Assembly: GCA_964468655.1 (NCBI GenBank)
Contig: CAYXUG010000001.1
Coordinates: 1 to 64,000, forward strand
Length of the DNA: 64,000 nucleotides
Direction of reading: 5' to 3'
From: CAYXUG01 sp964468655
Lineage (GTDB): Bacteria > Fidelibacterota > Marinisomatia > Marinisomatales > CAYXUG01
Positions within the stretch are counted from its first letter, which is position 1. Every line of letters starts with the position of its first letter. A model generated the notes under the pieces. That model saw only the letters and a list, made by a program, of their open reading frames with translations. It was not told where the DNA came from and did not search any database. Positions 1 through 8,798 of the stretch are shown one piece after another. The translations under genes were made by a program, and so were the position numbers.

Positions 1-2
1 AA

Positions 3-275
3 TTCAGCTTAAAGCAGAACTATCCGAATCCGTTTAATCCGGTAACGACGATAGCTTATGATATAGCTGATGAGGTTAATGTCCGAATCAGTGTGTATAA
101 CATGCTGGGACAGCTGGTAGGAGAGTTGGTAAATGATGTACAGCCCTCCGGCAGATACCATATCCAGTGGAATGGTCTTGATATATCAGGAGTTCCTGTA
201 TCGAGTGGTGTTTACATCTACCGCATCGAAGCAGGCACCTACACGGATATGAAGAAGATGCTGCTTGTGAAGTAG
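3..275 (+). CDS. C-terminal end of a T9SS-exported protein (partial)
   Basis: The window opens inside this gene. The visible 90 residues are a type A sorting domain: the motif QNYPNPFNPVTTIAYD is followed by VYNMLGQLV, an SGRYHIQWNG segment and SGVYIYRIEAGTYTDMKKM, ending LLVK and TAG. In established T9SS biology such a tail directs export across the outer membrane and is then cleaved or used for anchoring. Nothing can be said about the functional part of the protein, which lies upstream of the window. A strong terminator follows it. Confidence 0.85.
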   Translation, partial: FSLKQNYPNPFNPVTTIAYDIADEVNVRISVYNMLGQLVGELVNDVQPSGRYHIQWNGLDISGVPVSSGVYIYRIEAGTYTDMKKMLLVK

Positions 276-330
276 TAAAATAGATTACTTTTTATCCTAT
301 ATATACACATAATGTATAGGATATGATTTA

Positions 331-375
331 TCCCCTGGCCCCCTCTTGGATTGAGGGGGTTGGGGGAATTTTTTT
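331..375 (+). terminator. Rho-independent terminator after the partial gene
   Basis: A GC-rich inverted repeat (GCCCCCTC on the 5' arm against GAGGGGGT on the 3' arm, with outer TCCCC/GGGGA pairs around a small internal loop) is followed by AA and seven T. It lies 55 bp past the stop codon of the upstream gene. Confidence 0.75.
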
Positions 376-458
376 ATAAAATACTTGACAAAAATTGTTA
401 CCACCATTAGATTCCCCCCGCTATTTGTCGAGGTAAGCTATTAATCAAAACAGGAATA

Positions 459-476
459 TTGTGAGATTTGTCACAA
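459..476. promoter_or_regulatory. CRP/FNR-family operator, upstream site
   Basis: TTGTGA-GATTTG-TCACAA is a perfect dyad with the CRP core TGTGA-N6-TCACA. Its centre (467.5) is 31 bp, about three helical turns, from the next site. Relative to the start predicted from the 524-552 promoter (about 559-560) it lies near -92. The binding protein is not encoded in this window. Confidence 0.65.
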
Positions 477-490
477 GTAAAGTAAAACCG

Positions 491-506
491 TGTGACGTGG
501 GTCACC
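491..506. promoter_or_regulatory. CRP/FNR-family operator, downstream site
   Basis: TGTGA-CGTGGG-TCACC matches the CRP core at 9 of 10 positions. It is centred at 498.5, near -61 from the predicted transcription start, which is the classical class I activator position. Confidence 0.6.
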
Positions 507-523
507 TCTATAGTTTCAGCCTA

Positions 524-552
524 TTGACAGGATATGGAAACAGGGGTATATT
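524..552 (+). promoter_or_regulatory. Sigma-70-type promoter of the first giant gene
   Basis: TTGACA (524-529, consensus -35) is followed by a 17-bp spacer and TATATT (547-552, 5 of 6 to the -10). The predicted start at about 559 leaves a leader of roughly 140 nt before the ATG at 698. Confidence 0.6.
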
Positions 553-697
553 GATCCAAGATATATGAAAAACAAATAGAATTCATGGGGTTAGACACAT
601 ACTATATTGAAATTGAAAAAAAACTAAATGGGGAGGGAAATATGTACCCCACATATTTCTTTCAAATTCAAAAAAACAAAAAAAAGGGAGGTGTATC

Positions 698-3600
698 ATG
701 AGTAAACTACGAAATGTTACACTATTTACATTAGCGTTTTTTCTGGTGATGCCTTTTGCTTACGCAGGCGAGCCAGATTTTACGTTAACGATAACCGGAT
801 TTAGTGCCGATGGTTCCAGCACAGATTTAACACTGGGCATGGCTCCAGGCGCCACAAACGGTTATGATGACGGGTTGGATCAATACGCGCCCCCGGCTCC
901 TCCGAGCGGCTTTGATGTTGCTTTGAGTGATGGTGCCGACCGCTATTTTACACAGATTCTTGCCCAAAGTAATGACATGCAAACACTCTATATTGAACTG
1001 ATGGAATTAGCAGGCGGTAGTTGGGATATTGCTGCTGTTGCTGCCATGGGTCAAGTATATGTGTCGGACGCATTTGTGCCCGGTCCTGAAGGAATGCTTG
1101 TCGGATGTGCAATGGGAGGCGGCACTTCAGATGCTAACTGTCTGGAAATGTCAAATCCTTATGTAGTGGGTTTGATGAATGATCCAAGTGCCCTAGCCCA
1201 GCTTAATCAGCTAGGTACCTTAGAGTTGTCCATCTTTGCTATTGATACTGAAGACCTGGCAGACCTTGAAGTTACGTCTCTTGATGTAACGGATGGTACG
1301 GCCACAGCAGTGGTTACCAATATTGGTGCCGGTGCTGCCGAATCCCAATGGGGAGACGGTGGAACAGTTGAGTGGTATGTAGATGGCGATTATGCCGGTT
1401 ATGAATACCCTGCACCGTTTGCTCCAGGCACAAGCCAGACATTTACGTTTGACGTTTCTGGTTCTGGTGAAGGTGATCATACTGTCACATTTATGGCCAA
1501 TACAGGCAGTGAATTTGACGAGTCAGATTACACCAATAATACTGCCTCTGCAGACTTCTACATTGAACCATTAGGCTGTCAGGATATAGAAGTATCAATA
1601 TCCTTGCATGATGGTAGCTACCATAGCGAAATTTCCTGGGATATCACTGATGGCGGCAGTAATGTCGTTGCCTCAGGCGGCGCACCTTTTGAAGGTACTG
1701 CTTGCCTGGTTGCAGGAGATTATACTGCGAACGGATATGACTCATATGGCGACGGTTGGAACGGAACCTTTATGACAATAATTAATCCTGATGGAGTGGT
1801 TATTTTAGATTGGACACTTTCAGGCGGTACTTCTGGTAGTGAAGACTTTAACACCACTGACGAATATCAGCCTGCTTTTCCGGATTTTGTTGTAGATGGT
1901 ATGTCTTTTGACGGCGCAACAGGTACATTCAGTACCACTATTAGTAATATTGGTGATGCTGATTTACCAGCTGGTACCTATTTCCAAGGACTCGAGGTTG
2001 CTGGCGGTTCCTATTATTTCTATGACGACGATGTTGCATTCCCTGCAGGCGGCTCTTATACATATAATCTTGATCTTTCCGGTCTATTAGTACTCCCGGG
2101 AGATTATGATGTTATGGTTACGGCTGACTTGTGGGACTATGTAATTGAGTCTGATGAAGATAATAACAGTTTATCTTCAACAATAACAGTACCTGTTAGC
2201 GCAGACGCTCCTCAGAATCTTACTGCTGAAGCAGGAGACGGAGACGTTTCTTTAGCATGGGATGCAGTTGAGGCGAGTAGATTTGCAGCCGGTCAATATA
2301 GTGTTAAAATAGACCTGCCGAAAGCTTCACCTAACGGTCCTGATATTGAAAAACGCAGAGAAGAGCCTGTTTCTAATGAAGAAATTGTAGTGGAAGTTGA
2401 ACAACCCAACAAACCATTTATGAAAATGGCCAGCACACGCAGCGAACAGGGCGATGGTGAATTCACCGACGGTCCGGATTTTACATTTGCTATAACCGGC
2501 TTCGGTGATGATGGTTCCAGCACGACCCTTACGCTGGGTATGACAGCAGGTGCCACGAACGGCTACGATGATGGTATAGATGGATACGCACCCCCAGCTC
2601 CTCCGAGCGGCTTTGACGTTGCTCTGAGTGATGGGGCTGACCGCTATTTTACACAGATTCTTGCTCCCAGCACTGATATGCAGACACTTTATATTGAACT
2701 CCAGGAATTAGCAGGTGGCAGTTGGGATCTTGCTTCAGCCGCTGCTTCGGGTCAGATATATGTGTCTGATTCATTTGTGCCCGGCCCTGAAGGAATGCTT
2801 GTCGGATGTGCAATGGGAGGAGGCACTTCAGATGCTAACTGTCTGGAAATGTCAAATCCTTATGTAATAGGTTTGATGAATGATCCAGCAGCTTTGGAGC
2901 AGCTTAATCAGCTTGGTACCTTGGAACTATCTATTTTTGCAGCAAATCCAGAACATCTGGCAGACCTTGAAGTTACGTCTCTTGATGTAGCAGATGGAAC
3001 GGCAACCGCAGTGGTTACCAACATTGGTGAAGGCGCTGCCGAATCCCAATGGGGAGACGGTGGAACAGTTGAGTGGTATGTAGATGGCGACTATGCCGGC
3101 TATGAATACCCTGCACCGTTTGACCCCGGCACAAGTCAGACATTTACGTTTGACGTCTCAGGTGCTGCTGAAGGTGATCATACAGTGGACTTTTATGCCA
3201 ATACTGCTAGTGAGTTTGAAGAGTCAGATTATAGCAACAATAGTGGCTCTGCAAGTTGGACTGTTGAACCAGTTGGATGTTCAGATTTAGAAGTATCAAT
3301 CACCTTGTCTGGTGGTTCCTACCATAGCGAAATATCTTGGGATATGGCTGATAGTGGTGGTAATTCTGTTGCCAGTGGAGGCGCACCATATGATGATGTT
3401 GCCTGCATAGCTAGCGGAACTTATACTGTTAACGCAGCAGATTCCTATGGTGACGGTTGGAATGGAACTATGATGACAGTAACCCATCCAGATGGAACGG
3501 TTCTTTTAAGTTGGACCCTTGCTTCTGGCTCTGCCGGATCTACTACTTTTGACACAGATGCACCAGCACCTGGTCCCGCAGATCTGACAGTCTCCAGCGC

Positions 3601-6600
3601 AAGCTGGGATGGCGATACAGGAACACTGAGTTATTCGGTCACCAATATTGGTGAGTCCGATGCCGGTTCTCACTGGGTAAGTGTTTGGATTAACAATGAA
3701 AACTATGAAATTCATTGTGGATCTCCTTATGGTGATATCGAGCACTCAGTATCAGGTTTAGCTGCAGGTGAGTCCTATTCATTTGATGAAGACTTGTCAG
3801 CACTTCCGCCTGGTGATTATGGAATCTATGTATCAGTCGATAATGACTGTTTTGTAGAGGAAGAAAATGAAGACAACAATGTAAGTGACAGAATCGACTT
3901 TACGATTGAGGCACCTACCGTTGTTTTATATAATGTTAATTCGACAGATGGATCGTATTCCGCTTCAGATCTTTTAGAAACATCGCATACTGCGAGTGGT
4001 CTGACCAACGGACAGGAATACTGTTTTTATGTAACGAGCAACCAATCTCCTGCACCTTCTAATGTTGCATGTGCAACACCGGTGGCAGCGGGTGCTCATT
4101 TTACAGTAACGGAAACGCACGACTACATGCTGATCATTTTGAGTAGCGCATCATTGCAGAATGCCTCTTTGGCGGACGGTGATGAAATTGCTGTTTTTGA
4201 TGGCGGTCTGGCCGTTGGTATGGTTGAGTATGACTCAGGCAATCCTCCGGTTCAATTGCTTGCATGGGAAGACGATGCTTTTACCCCTGAAACTGATGGT
4301 TTTGCCGATGGTAACTCCATGAGCTTCAAGGCGTTCCAGAAGAGTTCGCAGCAGGAGTTTGACCTAACGGTTGATTATGTTTCGTTTAACGGATGGAGCA
4401 CTGACGGTACATTCAGCACCGATGAAATTGCTGGTGTTGATTTAAGTACCGATCCGAGAGTAAGCGACATTCCGGATCAGACCATCGATGAGGATGAGCA
4501 ACAGTTCACTGACATCAATCTTGATGATTATGTCACTGACCCGGACGATGCTGATTCAGACATTAGTTGGGAAGCAACCGGTCAATCCACAATTACCGTA
4601 TCTATTTCCGGTGGTGTGGCTACTTTGACCTATCCGGAACATTGGAACGGTTCTGAAAGCATTACATTCACAGCTACCGATCCTAATGGCGCTTCTGACT
4701 CTGATGGCGCAACATTTACAGTTAATGCTGTTGATGATGCTCCTGAAGTTTCTGACATTGGTGATCAGACCATTGATGAAGGCGGTACATTTGCTACTTT
4801 CGATCTGGATGATTATCTGACAGAGCACGATGGTGACGCAGTCACTTGGAGTGTTTCTGAAGTAGGTGCCCCCGACCCAGCACAAGAATGTGCTGATTCT
4901 GGTGGTTTCTATTGTGGAGAAGGAAACTCATATGGATGGATAACTGATGATTGTGTCCCGGATTATTGGATTTGTGACGGTTATGGTGATTGTCTTGACG
5001 ACAGCGATGAAGCTGATTGTGCACCTATAGGTTGTGATGAAGGCCAGTGGGAATGCGACAATGGCGACTGCATCTCTGCAAGCTATTATTGTGATGGTTC
5101 TGCAGAAAACGGCAATGCCGGATGGGGACCTGACTGCTCTGATGGTTCTGATGAAGTAATGGACACATGTTGCGACGAAGGGCTCTATGATGATGCGACC
5201 TGTAATCCACCTGAGCCGGGTAATTGTGTGCTTACTATGAATGATGCCTATGGTGACGGCTGGAACGGCAATGAATGGTGTTCCGGTGGTCAGTGTGCAG
5301 GCCTTTTATCTGGCAGCACAGGAACTGCTGATTTCTCTTTTGACATGACCGCAGCCAATGATTATACCTGTGGCGGCGGCTCCTGGGGTTCTGAAGTTTC
5401 ATGGTCACTTGATTGTGATGGTGCGACAGTAGCCTCAGGCGGCGCTCCAGATGCTGGTTGTTTTGGTGACGGTTGTGCCAGAGAAGAGTCTCAGTATGCA
5501 TCTTCAAGTCACTCATTCACAGATTATATTAACTATCTTCTAAGATTGAATCCAGGCATGAGTAAAAATGAAGCCTGGGTGCAAGCTCAAGAGGACGTTA
5601 TTGCCCATGGCACGGACGTTTCTCGTGGCGACCTTTCGGTTTCAATCGATGCGGATAATGTGGTTACAGTTTCCATACCGGATGAAAATTGGTTTGGTTC
5701 TGAAACCTACGAATTTACCGGAACCGATGATACCGGTAATCAATACTCCGCATCCGATGCCGCAACGTTTACTGTCAATGCTGTGAACGATGCGCCTGTA
5801 ATTGGTGCGATTGATGATCAGGCAACGGATGAGGACACCTCAATAGATGTTGCCTTGTCTGCCAGTGATGTTGACGGCGGCACTGGTGCCGGTGATGAGA
5901 ATTCACTCTCATTCAGCGCATCCAGTGATAATGCTGATATCTCTGCCAGCGTGGACGGTTCTACGTTAACACTGTCAGCCAGTCAGGATTACCACGGAAG
6001 TGGAACCATCACGGTTACAGTTACAGATGATGGTGGTCTCAGTGATGCAACAAGCTTCACAATGACCTTTGATCCTGTTAATGATGATCCAATCATTGAT
6101 GGTATTTCTGCTCAGGAAACAGATGAAGACACACCATTGACAATCACAGTTTCAGGTAGTGATGTTGATGATGGTGAGCATAACCCTGGTGATGAGAATG
6201 ATCTTTCATTCAGCGCATCCAGTGATAATGCTGATGTATCTGCCAGTATAGATGGAGATCAGTTAACAATGTCTTCAACTGAAAACTATCATGGTAGTGC
6301 AACTATCACGGTAACCATTACAGATGATGGCGGTCTCAGTGATGCCACAAGTTTCACACTTACCATTAATCCTGTCAACGATGCGCCTATAGCAAACGAT
6401 GATGCCTATGATGGCGATGAGGATACCAGCTTCGGCGGCAATGTCCTTGATAATGATACTGATGTTGACAGTGAAACAGATGGTGATGTTCTTGTGGTTG
6501 CATATTTGACAAGCTCGCCAGCGAATGGTAGTCTGGATATTTATTCTGACGGTAGTTTCACTTACACACCGAATGATGATTACTATGGTCCAGACGGCTT

Positions 6601-8635
6601 CAGCTATGTTGCTGACGACCAGGTCTATGCTGCAGGTTCATCCTGTGCTGATGGCGCTGGTTTTGTTGACTGTGCCGGCCAGTGTGTAGATACCTACTAT
6701 CTGGGTTGGCAGGGCGATGGCTATTGCGATGACGGTGACTACGGATTGTACCTCTATTGCGAAGCGTTCAACTGGGATGATGGCGATTGTGATGGTGCTG
6801 CGCCTCCTGAAGGTGAAGACAAGGAAAATGCTGACCTTATAGGCAGCAGCAGAGAAGAATCCAACGAGGCATCTGTGTCACTCACAGTGAACCCCGTGGA
6901 TGACGCTCCTGCATTCCTTGACACAGATCCCGGAACAGATGCGACGGTTGGTGTAACTTATTCATACACTGCCTCAACTCTGGAACAGGATGATGACCTG
7001 ATGGATTTTTATGCTACAATACCTGGTTTCTTAAGTGTTTCCGTAATAAACGGTGGTGAAAGCGATGGTATCTTTGATATTGAAACCATTGAATACAGCG
7101 TTTCCGGTGCACCCGAAGAATCAGATGTTGGCGATCATGATATCTGGCTGACTTTCTATGATGGTACTTCATCGGCTGATCTTACATATACCTTGACTGT
7201 ACGTCTGTCATTTGATTATGATCTGGCTGCAGGATGGGATTGGAGATCATTCCCTGTGACAGCACTTGATTCTGAAGATGGTGAAGCATTCTTCGCCGAT
7301 GTGCTGGACAGCTTATCAGTCGTATTGGCTTATCCATCGGGTGAATTGTACGAGACCCCTGATGGTTATATGAACACTATCGATGCTATTGATCCGCATG
7401 ATGGTTACATGATCAAAATGAAGAATGATGAAACACTCACCAAAGACGGTGCCCGTGTACCATCTGATGATTCCATGGATATCGGTGCAAACTGGAACTG
7501 GATTGGTTTTTACGGTTCAGCTGCTGATCAGACTGCAGGAGACGCGTTCAGCGATCTTACAGACAGCGGCAACCTTATCATAGCCAAATCCCGTACAGGT
7601 GCATTGTTAGAAACACCGGACGGATGGGTTGACGGTATTGGCACACTTACATATACCAGTGCCTATATCCTGAAGCTGAATGATGCTGCAGCCGGTTTTG
7701 CCTGGGAATCTTCAGATGCAGGTGAACCCGGACCTGGTGACTCTTGCGCTGATGGCGCTGGTTTCTTGGACTGCACGATGCAGTGTGTGGACACATACTA
7801 TCTGGGTTGGCAGGGCGATGGCTATTGCGATGACGGTGCCTACGGATTGTACCTCTATTGCGAAGCGTTCAACTGGGATGATGGTGACTGTGACGGCCGT
7901 TCAACTGCTGATGTAGGCGGTAAAGAGGTCTTCGCTGATGGTGTTATCAACGTTCAAAGCGTCGAAAATGCTGATTACTATCAATTCACAGCAACGCAGC
8001 AGTCCGAAATAATCGTACTGAATGTAGAAGGTTCCGGCCTTGAAGAAGGCGCTGAATTGGCTGCGTACAGCAACGATATTTGTGTTGGTGCAGTGGTTTA
8101 TTCACTAACACCCACCGGTTACTTCCAGCTTGTTGTTTGGGAGGATGATCCTTACACCTCTACGGTGGATGGATTTATTGCCGGTGAAACTATCACGTTA
8201 AAACTCTGGACAGGCGAGCATGAAATCGAGCTGACAGACATTGAGTGGACTGAATTTAACGAATGGAATACCACAGGAACATTTGCTTCCAACGGTATTG
8301 CAGGAACAGTCATTGAACTTGATGGACTTGGCTTGGCTGAGCTTGGCATGCCCACAGAGATGGCGTTGTATGCTAACTATCCTAACCCGTTTAACCCGGA
8401 AACATCCATCAGATACGATCTGACAGCAGATGCAAACGTATCATTGATGATCTATGATGTACTGGGCAGACAGGTAAGAACCCTTGTTAATGGACACCGT
8501 TCCGGTGGCTATCACAATGCGGTTTGGGATGGTCGTGATAACAGCTACAATGCTGTGCCCTCTGGTGTATATATCTATCGCCTTATGGTTGATAATAAGG
8601 TTGTGGATACCAGAAAGATGGTGATGGTTAAGTAA
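698..8635 (+). CDS. Giant T9SS-secreted multidomain surface protein (2645 aa)
   Basis: A signal peptide (residues 1-23, ending AYA) follows a strong Shine-Dalgarno, which fixes the ATG. Domains in approximate order: an APPAPP-type module (26-185); CARDB; a YGDGWNG module; a second CARDB; half an FN3 (503-526); then a 567-residue duplicate of the first block (from 593); the second FN3 half (1073-1130); a DGDEIAVFDG module; five cadherin-like repeats ending in VNDAP-type motifs. Two of these repeats are interrupted, one by two LDL-receptor class A-like modules (1396-1491) and another YGDGWNG module, the other by a Lin-12/Notch-like Cys module (1982-2032). After them come a WDWRSFPV module, a second Notch-like module (2349-2399), another DGDEIA-type module and a type A sorting domain (2552-2645, NYPNPFNPETSIRYDL). 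It is probably a calcium-binding surface adhesin or structural protein; ligand unknown. Not an enzyme by any motif I can see. Confidence 0.85.
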   Translation: MSKLRNVTLFTLAFFLVMPFAYAGEPDFTLTITGFSADGSSTDLTLGMAPGATNGYDDGLDQYAPPAPPSGFDVALSDGADRYFTQILAQSNDMQTLYIELMELAGGSWDIAAVAAMGQVYVSDAFVPGPEGMLVGCAMGGGTSDANCLEMSNPYVVGLMNDPSALAQLNQLGTLELSIFAIDTEDLADLEVTSLDVTDGTATAVVTNIGAGAAESQWGDGGTVEWYVDGDYAGYEYPAPFAPGTSQTFTFDVSGSGEGDHTVTFMANTGSEFDESDYTNNTASADFYIEPLGCQDIEVSISLHDGSYHSEISWDITDGGSNVVASGGAPFEGTACLVAGDYTANGYDSYGDGWNGTFMTIINPDGVVILDWTLSGGTSGSEDFNTTDEYQPAFPDFVVDGMSFDGATGTFSTTISNIGDADLPAGTYFQGLEVAGGSYYFYDDDVAFPAGGSYTYNLDLSGLLVLPGDYDVMVTADLWDYVIESDEDNNSLSSTITVPVSADAPQNLTAEAGDGDVSLAWDAVEASRFAAGQYSVKIDLPKASPNGPDIEKRREEPVSNEEIVVEVEQPNKPFMKMASTRSEQGDGEFTDGPDFTFAITGFGDDGSSTTLTLGMTAGATNGYDDGIDGYAPPAPPSGFDVALSDGADRYFTQILAPSTDMQTLYIELQELAGGSWDLASAAASGQIYVSDSFVPGPEGMLVGCAMGGGTSDANCLEMSNPYVIGLMNDPAALEQLNQLGTLELSIFAANPEHLADLEVTSLDVADGTATAVVTNIGEGAAESQWGDGGTVEWYVDGDYAGYEYPAPFDPGTSQTFTFDVSGAAEGDHTVDFYANTASEFEESDYSNNSGSASWTVEPVGCSDLEVSITLSGGSYHSEISWDMADSGGNSVASGGAPYDDVACIASGTYTVNAADSYGDGWNGTMMTVTHPDGTVLLSWTLASGSAGSTTFDTDAPAPGPADLTVSSASWDGDTGTLSYSVTNIGESDAGSHWVSVWINNENYEIHCGSPYGDIEHSVSGLAAGESYSFDEDLSALPPGDYGIYVSVDNDCFVEEENEDNNVSDRIDFTIEAPTVVLYNVNSTDGSYSASDLLETSHTASGLTNGQEYCFYVTSNQSPAPSNVACATPVAAGAHFTVTETHDYMLIILSSASLQNASLADGDEIAVFDGGLAVGMVEYDSGNPPVQLLAWEDDAFTPETDGFADGNSMSFKAFQKSSQQEFDLTVDYVSFNGWSTDGTFSTDEIAGVDLSTDPRVSDIPDQTIDEDEQQFTDINLDDYVTDPDDADSDISWEATGQSTITVSISGGVATLTYPEHWNGSESITFTATDPNGASDSDGATFTVNAVDDAPEVSDIGDQTIDEGGTFATFDLDDYLTEHDGDAVTWSVSEVGAPDPAQECADSGGFYCGEGNSYGWITDDCVPDYWICDGYGDCLDDSDEADCAPIGCDEGQWECDNGDCISASYYCDGSAENGNAGWGPDCSDGSDEVMDTCCDEGLYDDATCNPPEPGNCVLTMNDAYGDGWNGNEWCSGGQCAGLLSGSTGTADFSFDMTAANDYTCGGGSWGSEVSWSLDCDGATVASGGAPDAGCFGDGCAREESQYASSSHSFTDYINYLLRLNPGMSKNEAWVQAQEDVIAHGTDVSRGDLSVSIDADNVVTVSIPDENWFGSETYEFTGTDDTGNQYSASDAATFTVNAVNDAPVIGAIDDQATDEDTSIDVALSASDVDGGTGAGDENSLSFSASSDNADISASVDGSTLTLSASQDYHGSGTITVTVTDDGGLSDATSFTMTFDPVNDDPIIDGISAQETDEDTPLTITVSGSDVDDGEHNPGDENDLSFSASSDNADVSASIDGDQLTMSSTENYHGSATITVTITDDGGLSDATSFTLTINPVNDAPIANDDAYDGDEDTSFGGNVLDNDTDVDSETDGDVLVVAYLTSSPANGSLDIYSDGSFTYTPNDDYYGPDGFSYVADDQVYAAGSSCADGAGFVDCAGQCVDTYYLGWQGDGYCDDGDYGLYLYCEAFNWDDGDCDGAAPPEGEDKENADLIGSSREESNEASVSLTVNPVDDAPAFLDTDPGTDATVGVTYSYTASTLEQDDDLMDFYATIPGFLSVSVINGGESDGIFDIETIEYSVSGAPEESDVGDHDIWLTFYDGTSSADLTYTLTVRLSFDYDLAAGWDWRSFPVTALDSEDGEAFFADVLDSLSVVLAYPSGELYETPDGYMNTIDAIDPHDGYMIKMKNDETLTKDGARVPSDDSMDIGANWNWIGFYGSAADQTAGDAFSDLTDSGNLIIAKSRTGALLETPDGWVDGIGTLTYTSAYILKLNDAAAGFAWESSDAGEPGPGDSCADGAGFLDCTMQCVDTYYLGWQGDGYCDDGAYGLYLYCEAFNWDDGDCDGRSTADVGGKEVFADGVINVQSVENADYYQFTATQQSEIIVLNVEGSGLEEGAELAAYSNDICVGAVVYSLTPTGYFQLVVWEDDPYTSTVDGFIAGETITLKLWTGEHEIELTDIEWTEFNEWNTTGTFASNGIAGTVIELDGLGLAELGMPTEMALYANYPNPFNPETSIRYDLTADANVSLMIYDVLGRQVRTLVNGHRSGGYHNAVWDGRDNSYNAVPSGVYIYRLMVDNKVVDTRKMVMVK
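773..3912 (+). repeat. Internal duplication of a ~1.7-kb block
   Basis: The block beginning with the codons for PDFT at 773 recurs at 2474, an offset of 1701 bp (567 codons). Both copies carry APPAPP module, CARDB, YGDGWNG module and CARDB in the same order, with long near-identical DNA (for example about 1080-1165 against about 2778-2870). The second copy sits inside an FN3 domain; TTGAGGC occurs at both junctions (2268-2274 and 3906-3912). Confidence 0.75.
6649..7892 (+). repeat. Duplicated Notch-like Cys cassette
   Basis: Two nearly identical copies, about 6649-6790 and 7750-7892, encode CADGAGF then C..QCVDTYYLGWQGDGYCDD and YCEAFNWDDGDCDG. The DNA is far more alike than the flanking domains, so the copy is recent or kept alike by gene conversion. 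Copy 1 lies inside a cadherin-like repeat, copy 2 in a linker. Confidence 0.7.
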
Positions 8636-8668
8636 TTAAGTAACCACTAGCATCCAACTTATACATGT

Positions 8669-8722
8669 TTATGACTTGTGGGGGACTGAAAAACCAGTCC
8701 CCCACTGTCATAAGGTTTTTTT
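8669..8722 (+). terminator. Rho-independent terminator after the 2645-aa gene
   Basis: An 11-bp perfect stem (GTGGGGGACTG at 8678-8688, CAGTCCCCCAC at 8695-8705) is extended by TTATGAC/GTCATAA across a small bulge and followed by a seven-T run at 8716-8722. Confidence 0.85.
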
Positions 8723-8726
8723 GAAA

Positions 8727-8744
8727 TTGTGAGTACAGTCACAA
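8727..8744. promoter_or_regulatory. CRP/FNR-family operator before the second giant gene
   Basis: TTGTGA-GTACAG-TCACAA has the same perfect outer dyad as the site at 459-476, with a different centre. It begins five bases after the terminator T run and 55 bp before the ATG at 8799. No convincing -35/-10 pair is visible here, so the promoter architecture is unresolved. Confidence 0.6.
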
Positions 8745-8798
8745 AGAATTGAAAATTAATGGGGTTTTAAGACGAAAGAAGGTTAAGAAAGAACGGAA

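Larger units (their letters stand above)
276..697 (+). other. Intergenic control region with structured leader
   Basis: This 422-bp gap holds the terminator of the upstream gene, two CRP-like dyads, a consensus promoter and a leader that can fold. In the leader, GAAATATGT (637-645) pairs perfectly with ACATATTTC (651-659) around an ACCCC loop, and GAAATTGAAA (609-618) can pair at 9 of 10 positions with TTTCAAATTC (660-669). The Shine-Dalgarno GGGAGGTG (686-693) comes 17 nt later. No small ORF of note was seen. Confidence 0.5.
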
